Shown here: one piece after another, positions 1 through 11,165 of the stretch
Position numbering within the stretch: position 1 is the stretch's first letter
How the letters are laid out: each line of letters begins with the position of its first letter
Assembly: GCA_963920525.1 (NCBI GenBank)
Contig: OY986439.1
Span: 52,168,982-52,232,981 of the forward strand
Length of the DNA stretch: 64,000 nucleotides
Direction of reading: 5' to 3'
Source of the DNA: Dichetophora obliterata
Taxonomy: Eukaryota > Arthropoda > Insecta > Diptera > Sciomyzidae
Made by a program: the position numbers and the translations under genes
Notes under the pieces: model-generated
Databases searched by the model: none
Told to the model about the DNA's origin: nothing
What the model saw: the letters and a program-made list of their open reading frames with translations, nothing else

Positions 1-907
1 AACTTTAAAGGTATATTGAAACACTCATAAAAATTTTTTAATTATGTTCAAAAAGGTGCTCAATTAGAGCCTTTCAAATAAAGATCTTCGTCACTCTTGT
101 TTGTATTTACTCTTCTAGTAATGGAATTCAGCTATGGCCGGGACTAGAAAAAAACACTGAAAATTGACAGTATGACGCGCTTTTAATATTTAAGTTCTAA
201 AAACAGAGTTTCTTACTGGTTATTCAGTGTAAAATATACGATTTTTTTAAATTTTGATAGCGAAAGCCACTGATGTGAATAACATATTAAAATTTCACAT
301 GATTCGGCTGGATAGCTTTTGTTTTCGATACAACACATTGCCGAAAAAAGTAGTTTTGAAATAAATGAGTGTAAATAGTATGTATATTTCTGCTGTGCGC
401 TCGACACCTACTAAAACGGATGTAGTAGCGGAGATAACGTCAGTATTCTTACACAACTTTTACGGTGAATTCTCAAAAACTATACTTTTGAAAGATGAAG
501 AAGAAAAAGAAGATAACAATTTTAGACTACCGGCGACTGACTTAACAAGGAACATATGTACATTTCAGTACTTCAGTCTGTTATATTTTGTGTTATTTTT
601 ATATTTTTTATAAATTATGTTTATTACATCAATTTTAAAGGTTTGATATTTATACAAAAAACTATATACAAAACATAACTGTTAAATTGCGATTACGATT
701 AATAAACAATTAGATTATATTATTATACTTAAAATAATTATAATCATAACCTTATAACCTTAAGGGAGATGAGATGTGTTTGATAAGCAATTGATTTAGA
801 TTAAAAGTAATCAAAAAATAATTACGACTACTTGGAATAAGAAAAATATTCAAAAAGAATAAAAAGTAATCAAGAAAAAAATAATCCAACTACTTATAGA
901 TATTATT
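1..907. other. AT-rich DNA without a recognised gene
   Basis: Only short open frames are present and none resembles a known protein or has a convincing gene context. From about 790 the sequence is rich in AAGTAATCAA and AATAATC motifs, which recur inverted near 1965-2040, so this part may be one arm of an old AT-rich inverted-repeat element. I see no promoter or RNA gene I can support. Confidence 0.5.
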
Positions 908-2040
908 TTTGATTCTGTTTGAGGTCGACTCGCATCGTTTCAACGGTGAGGTTGTGAAGTGCAACCAGTAATTTTTAACTGAAATCGCCCATACGCTGAT
1001 ACGGCTTTTTCAGTTAACACAGTTAAACGAATAACAGTTATACAAAAACTTAATAAGTTTTATTAACAAATATGTTGGGAGCTACAGTATGAATTTAGGG
1101 TTCATGGTTCCTTCTCTGTTACCGCTGCTAATGCTATACATGGCTTGTATAGTACTGTTTTATAAAAAGAGGAATACTTGACGACATCCTAATCGAGTTG
1201 AAGCGAACTGTACCTAGCCGCTGCAATTGAATTCAACTGAACGGCTGAATTTTATTAGTGATTATCGTGACCATAACATTAATGATTTAATATATTATAT
1301 TTTTAGTGATTGCGTACTTTTATAATTCTATATGTGAACATAAAATCTGCATTTGATGTAATTTATCAAATGTTTAGTATTTTTAGTGCTTGTATATGTC
1401 TCGCCGTATACAAGCTGTCGTTGTCTCTTTCACACATATGCTTTTAGGATAATCGTCAAAAGCAAATGTTAAAATACTCCTTGAGCAGGAGTAAATTATT
1501 CTGTAATAATATTATAGCCAAGTGGCTTTTGATTATTAATTTAGTTAATAGTGTAACAGACCAGGCAGGCCATACATTACAGCATTAGCGGCTGTAACAA
1601 ATAAGAAATTGTTTATATATATATATATTTTGTAATATCGATTAATTAAAAACTCAATAAAGTACTACTACTACTTTGATTCTGTTTGATTATTTAAGAA
1701 TTTTATTTTAAAGTACGGAATATTTTGTAAAATTTAATTTATAAAGAAAAAGATATGTAAATAATCATTAAAAAAGTTTTTAAAAAACAAGAAAGAAGAA
1801 AAAAGTGATTGACAAAACTAACGGAGCAAATGTTGTAATGAATTTTTTCGTTCTTGTTTTTTGACAATCTTTGTTTAACAATTTCTATGTTAATTTATCA
1901 AAAAATACAACAACAATTTTAGTATTTTAGACTGAAATTTTTGAAATAATCAAAAAGAATCAAACATAATTTCTAAAAGTAGTCTGATTATTTTTCTTGA
2001 TTACTTTTAATTATTTTTAATTATTTTCGTCATCTGAAAA
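790..2040. repeat. imperfect AT-rich inverted repeat, possible old MITE
   Basis: The left arm near 850-920 (AAAAGTAATCAAG, then AATAATCC, ACTACTT and GATTCTGTTT) is mirrored on the opposite strand near 1925-2010. The arms are imperfect and very AT-rich and I could not fix the ends or a target-site duplication. The retroposon at 923-1674 sits inside it. It could equally be chance symmetry in low-complexity DNA. Confidence 0.35.
923..1674 (+). mobile_element. ~752-bp retroposon (short or truncated non-LTR element) with 15-bp TSD
   Basis: The stretch is bounded by two identical 15-bp copies of TTTGATTCTGTTTGA (908-922 and 1675-1689). It ends in AATAAAG followed by a short (TAC)n tail, as expected for target-primed reverse transcription. 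No reverse-transcriptase motif is visible. A 30-codon frame at 1089-1181 encodes a hydrophobic, membrane-segment-like peptide ending in basic residues (YKKRNT), but there is no evidence it is expressed. It could be a 5'-truncated LINE tail or a SINE-like element; no tRNA-like A/B box was seen. Confidence 0.6.
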
Positions 2041-3112
2041 AATCGTAATTATTTTATGAATGTTATTATATTACAATTACAAACAGAAAATAATTGTACT
2101 GAATCAATTATTTCACATTTCTAAAAAAATAATCGAATTGCTAATGAATACGATTAATAATAATTATTTAACAGCTATGATACAAAATAATATATAAATA
2201 CATAAAAAAGAAATTTATTATTCTTTTTATTCTATTATACAAATAGCTTATTCAGTTAAGTGTAATATAAATAAAATGGGTTGCTATTGCCCTATATTTA
2301 AATTAAATTTAAAAGTTAAAAATTATTCGTTGTTAAGTATTTTGCAAATCAATATACCTTTACCTATTCCCAAAAAAAATCAACTAGTCTTATCGTTTAT
2401 AGTAAGTTTTAAATTAGAAAAAAATCATTCAGCAGCAGCTGAGCTATGAGGCAGACTTATTATATTTATCACAAAATTTTAAAGTTCTTTGTTAAGAGGT
2501 TGCGTTAATGCATTTTTTGATAAAAAAAGTAATGTTCAAAAATTCTCTCAATGTCATAATTTTTCTTAAAGTTTTTGTCGAATTTAAGGAAATGCCTCCT
2601 TTTTTATATTTTTGCAAATAAAAACATATGTTCATATAAAAATTATTTATTAAAAAAGTATTTAAACTTAAACTGAGGCTTAAAAAAGTATCCATGCATT
2701 TTTCCAAGCGGCAACACTGCTTGAACAGATTCCTATGGTGTAATTATTCTAAGGTAATTTCACCATGATTTTTCAGGGATGTTTTCCATTGCGTTTCCGA
2801 CGTCTTTTGTGGTATACCTTTCGTTACCCATTTTCTTGCAATAATATGCTGTTTTACAGTTATCGGACCTCAAACGTAACTGGTGAATTTCTTCAATCTA
2901 CCATAAGCCAGGGTTGTTTTCCGTTGATTTTACGACATAGTATAAGTGTTTTGTGCTAGTATTGGAGCCAATTTAACGTAAAATTGAACATAATGCTATC
3001 CCTCTCCAACGGAGTTTCCCATCTCTTTATCTCTGGTGTTAACTTCACTGTATTTGTAAAATACTTCATTCCTCTTCAACTACACCGCTTCCTTATATTT
3101 TACTTCTATGCT
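1690..3112. other. AT-rich spacer, no gene recognised
   Basis: No open frame with recognisable content. Two loosely similar stretches near 2775-2825 and 2905-2940 (CAGGGATGTTTTCC and CAGGGTTGTTTTCC) suggest a diverged short duplication. Nothing else is supportable. Confidence 0.45.
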
Positions 3113-3227
3113 TTCATGCCACTTTCATTGCTACTGGCAACGAAATTTCAGAGCCAGTGGATTTTGACAGCAGCGGCCAGTGTATGTCAGAAAGGGGATA
3201 TTAGTGCTGTTTTTAATTACTTTTGGA
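3113..3227 (+). repeat. 5' portion of a ~404-bp tandem repeat unit
   Basis: This stretch (starting CTTTCATGCCACTTTC and ending AATTACTTTTGGA) matches 9807-9927 with few differences. It is the left flank of the LINE at 3228-9221. Subtracting that LINE, its TSD and the MITE at 9280-9562 gives a unit spacing of about 404 bp, so the LINE jumped into a small tandem array. Confidence 0.7.
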
Positions 3228-3399
3228 GATTCTCGTTTGATACATCAAAGCGTTCGGTTGTGTTTATTTGATAATTAAAAAAAATCTATTGCTGCAAGTC
3301 ATCTGATTTCTTCATTTTAAAGATAAGTGTTATACCATCATTTTATTGCTACCTCTTGGTATTTATTGTATCTGCATCTTTTACTGAGATTGTTGGTTA

Positions 3400-4755
3400 T
3401 TGAAATACCTACGAGTGTGTGTTTTGTGTAATTTTATAATGGTTTGGCCTGTGGGGCTCATTTCCAACAAAATGGATGACAACGGCGAAAAAGTTGAGGT
3501 TAGGTTGCCGCGTGTTCGTTTGTACGTTCCGTGTCCGTCCGTTTGTGAATACTTTGTGTTAGTGCAATCCAAAGTCAATTCACATCTTCCAGTCGCTGAA
3601 ATCGGTAAATATGTGTATGAAAAATACAAAGACGTGGAAATTTTCTTTTTAACAAAGAAAAAAATAAAAATCTCTACTTTCCTTATTGATGTGGCCAATA
3701 ATATTGTTGCTGACCCTTATTTGACTGATAAATTTTCCACTTATATACCCTCGCCTCTCTGTGAGGTAAAGGGCGTTTCACCAATTCCTATTTCATACTC
3801 CGAAAAGGAGATCTTTACTGATGGTTTTGCAAAAAATATTAGTAAATATGGCCCTGTTTCTGAATACTGTAAAGTAGTCGAGGTAAAACGTTTTTCTAAA
3901 AGCGATACAAAAGACAAAAGCAAAAGATACGATTTAGATTCCGTTCTAATTTGCTTCTCTGGAAATATTTTGCCATCGCATATTGATATTGGCGGTGTAT
4001 ACTTCCCAATTAATCCTTTTAGGGAGCCTGTGGTTCAATGTAAAAAATGTTGGCGTTACAATCATACCGATAGAGTATGTTCGCGCTCTAAATTAATTTG
4101 CCAAAACTGTGGTATGACACATGACGATCATTCGTCATGTCCGCATCCAAAAAAATGCATTAACTGCAATGGTGAGCATAGTGCAAACTCTAAAAGTTGT
4201 CCTCTTTATAAAAAAAATTTCAACAACACTGTTGAGCAAGCCAATATTAAAAAGCCGAAACCGATATCTCTTTCTTCTTACGCGAAGCCTATTGTTCATA
4301 ACAATAATTTGTTCAATTATGAATCAAATGCTAATGCTTTTTCGTTTAACCATATCAATTTTCCATCTTTGCCTATTCGTGCAACTCCGTCTCCTGTGGT
4401 CTCTCGTCCTCGTGCTGTGGTTCAGACTGGTAAGGCTGCAGTGTCCTCTAAAAGAGTTAGGCTTGATGACGATACAATTGCAGTTGCAGTTAGTGAGTGT
4501 TCGGGCAAAGAACTTAAATCAATTCCTTCTTCTCATGATGTCTCAAACGATGTAAAAGAGTTAGAAACTGTTTTTAACTCTGAAATTTCCAATTCTGAAA
4601 GTCATATTATTGGCAACATAAAACCTTTTTTTGAATCCATTCTGAATAAAATTGACAACAAAACAACAAAAAACTCAAAATCGAATGTCAAGAAACTTCT
4701 AAGATCCATATTGGATCAAATTATTCTTTCAGAAAATGAAGTTACTACAATTTAA
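3400..4755 (+). CDS. LINE ORF1, gag-like nucleic-acid-binding protein with zinc knuckles
   Basis: 451 codons, open throughout. ORF1 proteins of I-like LINEs coat the element RNA and act as chaperones in the ribonucleoprotein. Around residues 213-275 lie three cysteine/histidine knuckles: CKKCWRYNHTDRVC (CX2CX4HX4C), CQNCGMTHDDHSSC and CINCNGEHSANSKSC, which are variant spacings. The N-terminal half is a basic/hydrophobic domain, and the C-terminal ~150 residues are Ser/Lys-rich and probably disordered. The first ATG is at 3400; internal ATGs at 3439 and 3472 are alternative starts (the KMDDNGEKVEVRLP stretch looks like a natural N-terminus). The stop lies 20 nt inside ORF2, as in overlapping or termination-reinitiation LINE organisations. 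Confidence 0.85.
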   Translation: MKYLRVCVLCNFIMVWPVGLISNKMDDNGEKVEVRLPRVRLYVPCPSVCEYFVLVQSKVNSHLPVAEIGKYVYEKYKDVEIFFLTKKKIKISTFLIDVANNIVADPYLTDKFSTYIPSPLCEVKGVSPIPISYSEKEIFTDGFAKNISKYGPVSEYCKVVEVKRFSKSDTKDKSKRYDLDSVLICFSGNILPSHIDIGGVYFPINPFREPVVQCKKCWRYNHTDRVCSRSKLICQNCGMTHDDHSSCPHPKKCINCNGEHSANSKSCPLYKKNFNNTVEQANIKKPKPISLSSYAKPIVHNNNLFNYESNANAFSFNHINFPSLPIRATPSPVVSRPRAVVQTGKAAVSSKRVRLDDDTIAVAVSECSGKELKSIPSSHDVSNDVKELETVFNSEISNSESHIIGNIKPFFESILNKIDNKTTKNSKSNVKKLLRSILDQIILSENEVTTI

Positions 4756-7700
4756 CTGCACAAGTTTGCGCAATAAAAAATCTCAATTTGAACAATATGT
4801 TACGCAAAACGACATTTCAGTTAGTTGTCTCTCAGAAACTTTTTTAAAACCGCACGACTCTATTTTATTTAAAAACTTTGAAATTGTTCGCTCAGATCGC
4901 TATAGCACTTCCTCACATGGTGGTGGAGTTGCGATTGTGATTAGAAAAGATATAATTTTTAAAAATCTTAATTTATCTTCTCCTTCGGAAGCTATTGAGG
5001 TCTGTGGCTGTGAGATATCAACTCAGAACGGTTTACTGTGTATTCTTTCTTTTTATATTCCGCCCAACAGTAATTTTTCTGTCTCTCATTTGAACAGTAT
5101 AATTAATGATTTAAAATATTCTTCTATTATTATTTGTGGTGATTTTAACTCCCATCATGTTTGTTGGGGTGGAACTACTACTGATTCCAGAGGTAGAAAA
5201 ATGCTTGAGTTCATTGAGAGCAATGATCTTGTTCTACTTAACGATGGCTCCTGTACTTTTTTGGGCCCTTCTCCGTCATGTATTGACATTACCTTATGTT
5301 CTTCGTGTGTTAGCCTGTACTCTTCTTGGTCAACAAAAAGAGAAACTCTGGGTAGTACTCACTGCATCATTGAAATTTGTTTAAATATCACTCCTTCTGT
5401 CAAAAGCTTTGCAAAATTTATAGTTTCCAAAAACATTGATAAATGTTACCTAAATAACAAGTTAGTCAAAATTTTTCAATCTCCAAGCTTTGATGATCCT
5501 CTCGAAGACAGTAAATTTGATACTTTTTCTCAGCTTTTTTTTGATTTATTTAAGGTTAAAGTAAAAAAGAAAATAAAACCCCCTAACCCATGGTGGAATG
5601 ATAATTGTAATAAAGCCAGTGCATCTCTCAGATTGGCGGTTATAAGGTTTGAAGTCTGTCCTTCTTCTGCTAACTATGCTGTTCTAAAGGCTGCGAGAAA
5701 GCATTACAAATATATTATTCGGTCTGAAAAATCGAAGGGTTGGAAGAAGTTTTGTGCATCTATTGACTGTAATATGACTGTGTCTGAACTTTGGAAGATC
5801 ATTAAATGTTTTAAGGGTAATTTTGCTAGCTGTCTTTCTGGTTTTAGTGAGTGTTTGTTTCAATTTTGTGATAATTTAGCGGGTCCTGCTGTGCCGATTA
5901 AGTTTGTTATGCCTGGTCCTACTTACAATGATCATTTCCTTCTATCGCGCATTACCTTTTCAGAATTGGATAGAGCTATTGTTAATTCCAAAAACTCTGC
6001 TCCTGGAATTGACGGGTTGCGCAATCAACACCTCAAATTATTTAATTCATCCCATAAACTAAAACTGCTCGATATGTTTAATGAAGTTCTGTCTACTGGA
6101 TTCATACCGTACTCTTGGTTTCAGTACAAGGTTATGCCTCTTTTAAAAAAAAATTGCTCAACTTCGGAGCCATTGTCATATCGTTCGATTGCATTAGCTT
6201 CCACTCTTAGGAAAATTTTTGAGCGCATTTTATGTTCCCGTCTTGAGTGGTTTGTTGAGTCTCACGGGAAATACTGTAATTTTCAATCGGGGTTCAGAAG
6301 ATCAAAATCAACTTCAGATAATGTTATAACCTTATGGTCAGCGGTCAACTTAGCTTTCTTGAAAAAGGAATCTCTTGTAGCGGTTTTCTTAGACATTAAA
6401 GGTTCATTCGATAATGTCAATATACAACTCTTAATCGCTAGGTTAAAACTGATTGGTATTCCCAACAAGTTCTGTGACTTCATTTTTTGTCTTTTCCAAT
6501 TTAAGGATCTGTACGTACAGCATGACACTGGCTTTGTAAATAGACATTCATTTACCGGCGTTCCTCAGGGTTGTGTACTAAGTCCAATTTGTTTTAATCT
6601 TTACATTGATCATATTTTCAATATTTCTCTCACTGATGTTCATATTCTTGGTTATGCTGATGATATTGTTATATTTAGCTCTGACTCTGATGTTCTCACA
6701 GCCAGGTCTAGAGTTCAAAGAGCAGTTTCTATCATTAACTCTAAACTTTTGGAGCTTCAACTAATGTTGTCAATTCGAAAAACAAAAGCAATGATTTTTA
6801 CGAAAAAAAGACATCTTAATAATTCTATTTCTCCTTTACAAATTAGTACTAAAAATATTGACTTTGTTGACACGTTTTGCTTTCTTGGATTCACTTTTCA
6901 TAAAAATCTCGCTTTGAAACATCACATTGATCGTGTAATAAAATCCTGCTTTCATTTTGTCAATGTTTTGCGCTCGCTTTGTGGCGTGTCTTGGGGTTCA
7001 GATACTCTTTGCCTCATTCGTCTATATATAGGTTTAATTAGGCCTAAATTATAATACATGTCTCCGTTACTTTTGGATTGCACTAGTAAAGATTATATAA
7101 AATTGCAGCGAGTTCAGTGGAAATGCCTGCGAATAGCTCTTGGAGCTATGGTTTCCACTCATACGCTTGGTTTGGAACAAATGGCTAATATAATACCTTT
7201 GCCTGAACGGCATGATTTCCTTTCACAATCCTTGGTGAACAAAATAATAGCTAGTGAAACTCATCCTGCACGTCCTTTTATCTTTGAGCTTATTAATCAT
7301 GATAGAATACCAACGTTTTTCAAAAAAATTAAAGAAAAATTACAAAAATTCAAAGTGTCTACTTTTATCTTACATCCTATGTTTTCAAATACCTTTGAAA
7401 CTATTTCATTCAAACCAGTAACTAAATTTCTTCCAGTGAAAAAGTCTTCTTGTACACCTCATGAAGTAGGGGCAATTTACAGTGATTTTGTTCGCAAAAG
7501 GTGGTCTACATTTTCAAGAATATTTACTGATGGTTCTAAAAATTCAGACTATGTTGGTGGTGGAATTTGGCTTCCCGATATAAATATCGAAGCTTACTTT
7601 CCTCTTAATCCCCATAGTTCCATTTTTGCTGCTGAAGCCTTAGCTATTCTAAAAGCAATTGAACTCTTGGCTTTACAAGATTCACGTAGATTTCTTATCA

Positions 7701-8368
7701 TTTCTGACAGTAGGTCCGTTTTAACTGCTGTTTCCTCATATTGTAACAGTAAAACGCATCCGTTAATTTTTAAAATAAAATCACTCATTTTATCTCTTCG
7801 GTCCAAGGGATTTTGCGTCCACTTCCTATGGGTTCCAAGTCATATGGGTATAGAGGGCAATGAATATGCGGATGAGGTTGCATCCAATCACCAACGTCTC
7901 TTTATTTCTGAATGTTTACCTATTTTTCCTCAAGATATCCGTGTTATTGATAAACAGAACGCTATAAGTAGTTGGCAGTCACGCTGGGATAACTCAGAAT
8001 TTGGTCGTCATTTGTATTCTATTGCGCCTAAAATAAACTCTTTACCTTGGTTTCAAGACTCTGGGTTTACTCGTAAGGTTATTTCAATGATCAACAGACT
8101 TAAGTTTAATCACACCAGATGTAGAGATCATATTTTTAAAATTAACATAATTGACAATAACTTGTGCAATTGTGGCGAGGTTCATTCGACTAATCATTTA
8201 ATGTTCTCTTGCCCTAATATTAGTTCTTCCCTACGAGCTAATCTTATTAATGATTTGTCAGTACTGGGCATTGATGACCTTAACATGGTCTCATTGTTGA
8301 GAAGCAGTAAAGTGGAGATATATAATCTTATTTTTAACTTCTTTTCTAAAGCCTTGGTTGATATTTAA
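4736..8368 (+). pseudogene. LINE ORF2: endonuclease, reverse transcriptase, RNase H; one nonsense codon
   Basis: About 1,210 codons in one frame, interrupted only by TAA at 7052-7054. The N-terminal ~230 residues are an APE-like endonuclease (LLQFNCTSLRNKK, CLSETFLK, CGDFNSHHVCW, CIDITLCSS). In the SDH motif the Asp is Thr (GSTHCII), although the His is kept. The reverse transcriptase (about residues 400-700) shows AVFLDIKGSFDNVN, GVPQGCVLSP and the catalytic GYADDIVIF. After the stop, the RNase H domain keeps its acidic residues in FTDGSKN, AAEALAIL, IISDSRS and GNEYADE, and a CX1CX7HX4C-like motif (CNCGEVHSTNHLMFSC) ends the protein. The stop would separate RT from RNase H. The rest of the frame is open, so this looks like very recent inactivation or a sequencing error. 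Confidence 0.85.
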
Positions 8369-9221
8369 TTTTATTCTGATGTATCATCCGAGTTTCTTAC
8401 CTTATTCTAAGATTTTTATCTTCCTTTTATAAGGAAAATAATAAAACAACATTTTTGAATAACATTTTCTCATGTCATTTCATTCTTTATAGCATAGTTG
8501 TTTAAAAAGTTCAAACCCTTAATCTTTGTACGTTTTATATATTTGTAATTTTCTTTATCCACTCAGAAAGTTCAAACAAATTTCTTTTAAAAATAAAAAA
8601 AAAAAAAAAATAATAAATAAATATAACATGACACTTTCAATGTAATATATATGTAATTAATATATATGTAATATATATATAATATATATGTAATTTTTAG
8701 TTTTCTGTTACCGTACTTATGTCAGACCTACATATCTGACAATCAATGTAAATTCAATTTCTGCCTACTTGTCGTATTGCTTATGTTTGTATAAATTATT
8801 TCATCAATGACACTGAACGTATATTATTTCATAATAAATCCTTTGAAAAATTTACAAACTTGAAATCTGAAAAAATTAAAAAAAAAAAAAAAATAATAAA
8901 AATCCCTGAAGGGGAAAAAAAAAAAAAAAAAAAAAAAAAAAGGGAAAAAAATAAACAAAAACTAGAGAAAAACATATATATATCCCTAAAAAACTTAAAA
9001 ATATACTTAAAAAAAAAAAAAAAAGACAAAAATAATATACAAAATGCATAATTAAACAATAATTAATCCTTCAAAGAAAAAGACTAGATACAAAACAAAA
9101 TTAAGACAATTTATCAATATATGTCAAAAACTACAATAAGAACCTTGTGTTCGTGGTAGTTTTTTCGTTCGCTGTCAATGCTATACATTGTGTGTTTAGC
9201 ATTTTTAAGAAGAAGAAGAAG
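8369..9221 (+). other. 3' untranslated region and tail of the I-like LINE
   Basis: No coding frame. It contains (TATATGTAAT)-like repeats at 8640-8700, poly-A runs (8589-8606, 8880-8893, 8915-8941, 9010-9025) and ends in AAGAAGAAGAAG just before the target-site duplication. The unusually long A-rich tract may be internal to the 3' UTR rather than the tail itself. Confidence 0.65.
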
Positions 9222-9279
9222 AATTACTTTTGGATGGTTTATTTCGGGTTTTCGTCGATTTCGTACAGGAAGCAACACT

Positions 9280-9562
9280 AAGGGTATCCACGATTCAGTG
9301 CACTTGCCTGTGCAGTTGAGGACTTGAGGACTTGTGTACTTTACAAAAACAAAATGTACTTACGTCAAAAATCTGCACAAGTGCTTTTCTACTATTGCCT
9401 TAAATTTGAGGACTTGAGCAGTTGCGCACTTGTGTGCATTGAAAAATGTTGACAGCCTTAAAATAGTGATAGTGGTGTGTTCATGAAAACCTAACTACAC
9501 AACTGCACAACTCCTCAAGTCCTCAACTGCACAGGCAAGTGCACTGAATCGTGAATACCCCT
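9280..9562. mobile_element. 283-bp MITE, ~48-bp TIRs, TSD ACT
   Basis: The left end AAGGGTATCCACGATTCAGT and the right end (reverse complement AGGGGTATTCACGATTCAGT) pair for about 48 bp. The flanking ACT (9277-9279, 9563-9565) collapses to one copy in the empty unit near 9968-9976. There is no coding sequence. A 3-bp TSD suggests a PIF/Harbinger-like transposase, but ACT is not the classic TWA. Confidence 0.8.
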
Positions 9563-9992
9563 ACTGATAGCTTGTTTACAATTAAAAGAAAAAAAACAAG
9601 TAAAGCACACGCAAACTGCAATAGCAGCGAGAACCTTCGCATTCGATGGAATTTTTTTAATGAACTTTCACGTGCATGTGTAGCACTTGCTACTAGCATG
9701 AAAGTTCGAAATTTTTTGACTCATTCGAACAGTACACGTATTCTTTTGCACTTTCACTGTTACAGGCCTGTGTAACCGGCCTGTTACAAATACACTCACA
9801 CTGGATTCACTTTCATGCCACTTTCATTGCTACTGGCAAAGAAGTTTCAGAGCCAGTGGATTTTGACAGCAGCGGCCAGTGTATGTTAAAAAGGGGGACA
9901 TCAGTGTGGTTTTTAATTACTTTTGGTGGGTTTATTTCGGGTTTTCATCGATTTCGTACAGGAAGCAACACTGATAGCTTGTTTACAATTAA

Positions 9993-10434
9993 GGCCTTTT
10001 CCACACTTGGTCAACGCAACTCCAACTCAAGTTGCTAGCCTGTGTATTTATACCGGAACCTTCAGATTAAGCAACTTGCACGCAACAAGTTCTCGACACG
10101 TTCTCAACCTGTTCAACGCAACGCGGCTTTCCGCAATTTTCATCGGCGACTTGTTGCATCAGTTTGTTTGTTTTGTGAATTGTTTGTAGTGCAATATTAA
10201 TCAAGGTGAATAAGTTAATTAATTAGTTCTTTTTTTCATTAATAGAATCTTAAAGAAGAAGAAATAGTTTGCAGGATGAATGAGCATGTGTTAAATATTA
10301 AATAATAAATATATGTTGCATGACTTTTGAAACAAGTCTGAAAGCATTCGGTTTATAGTTGCATTGCTTTTAAACTTTTTCGCTGTTGCGTTGATGTTTC
10401 GTTGGCATTGCGTTGACCAAGTGTGGAAAAGGCC
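9993..10434. mobile_element. 442-bp MITE flanked by TTAA
   Basis: The left end GGCCTTTTCCACACTTGG and the right end CCAAGTGTGGAAAAGGCC are perfect inverted repeats continuing through TCAACGCAA. TTAA flanks both ends (9989-9992, 10435-10438), as in piggyBac-type or Kolobok-type insertions. The flanking symmetry also allows the TT/AA to belong to the TIR. The interior has more GTTGC/GCAAC inverted motifs and no credible coding sequence. Confidence 0.75.
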
Positions 10435-10517
10435 TTAAAGTAAACAAAACAACAAGTAAAGCACACGCAAACTGCAATAGCAGCGAGAACCTTCGCATTC
10501 GATGGAATTTTTTTAAT

Positions 10518-11025
10518 AGGGGCCCTCAAACGATACTACATGTCCATCCGACCTGTCAAGTCATCACACATGTAGTATCGTTCGTGTGCAAGAAATCAAG
10601 GCGGATGGACATGTCCGATGGAAGTTGAAAAATTTTGACTTTTTGCTAAGTACGTCCGTCATGTAGTTCCGTTTGCGTGCGCGGCCATCCAACTTAGTAC
10701 ATTTTGCCATTTGTTGAAAATTTTCAGAGAGAGCACATCTCGAGGCAAAACTGCCGAACGTAAGAAATATTATATTTTGACGCGAATTTTTTTATCTTTA
10801 CCTAAAATTGTGATGGTTTAGAATATTTAAAGAAAAAAACATAAAAATAAATGTTCAAAACAATTAATATTTTTAATTGATGTTAACTCTTCGGCAGCTA
10901 AAAAATAATGAAGTCTATCCAAAGTATATCCGTCATGTGCGATGTGTGTGGGGGCAACGAAAAAAGTCCCGTTAGTTTATCGAACTACATGTACGTCCGT
11001 CATGTAGTATCGTTTGAGGGGCCCT
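10518..11025. mobile_element. 508-bp MITE, TIR AGGGGCCCTCAAACGATACT, TSD AAT
   Basis: The ends pair as inverted repeats (left AGGGGCCCTCAAACGATACT, right AGTATCGTTTGAGGGGCCCT) with one G/C switch in the first six bases. The empty site at 9650-9665 in the other repeat unit shows that AAT (10515-10517, 11026-11028) was duplicated. Sub-terminal CATGTCCATCCG-like and TACGTCCGTCATG motifs repeat inside. No coding sequence. Confidence 0.8.
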
Positions 11026-11165
11026 AATGAACTTTCACGTGCATGTGAAGCACCTCTTGCTACTAGCATGAAAGTTCGAAATTTTTCGAATCATTCGAAC
11101 AGTACATGTATTCTTTAGCACTTTCACTGTCACAGGCCTGTGTAACCAGCCTGTTATAACAAAAA

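Larger units (their letters stand above)
3228..9221 (+). mobile_element. full-length I-like non-LTR retrotransposon (LINE), 13-bp TSD
   Basis: The element starts GATTCTCGTTTGATAC and ends with a short (AAG)n tail. It is flanked by perfect 13-bp duplications AATTACTTTTGGA (3215-3227 and 9222-9234), and the flanks rejoin the repeat unit seen intact at 9807-9960. It has a ~170-bp 5' region, ORF1 (3400-4755), ORF2 overlapping by 20 nt (4736-8368, one in-frame stop) and a 3' region with long poly-A runs at 8589-8606 and 8880-9025. The APE-type endonuclease, reverse transcriptase and RNase H order together with a three-knuckle ORF1 fits the I group. With perfect TSDs and a single nonsense codon it is a young copy. 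Clade placement is from motif pattern, not a tree. Confidence 0.85.
9235..11165 (+). repeat. two units of a ~404-bp tandem repeat, each broken by MITEs
   Basis: Unit 1 runs 9235-9279 and 9563-9806. Unit 2 runs about 9807-9992, 10439-10517 and 11029-11165. They share long near-identical stretches, for example AAAGCACACGCAAACTGC at 9603 and 10457, GAACTTTCACGTGCATGTG at 9661 and 11029, and TTTATTTCGGGTTTTC at 9238 and 9929. Because each insertion is absent from the other unit, the empty sites fix the boundaries and TSDs of the three inserts. No coding function is visible. Confidence 0.75.

Noticed and set aside
790..2040. A defined MITE
   Set aside because: Kept only as a low-confidence repeat: arms are AT-rich and imperfect and no TSD could be found.
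3381..3698. Minus-strand open frames overlapping the LINE ORFs
   Set aside because: They are antisense shadows of coding sequence with no independent support.
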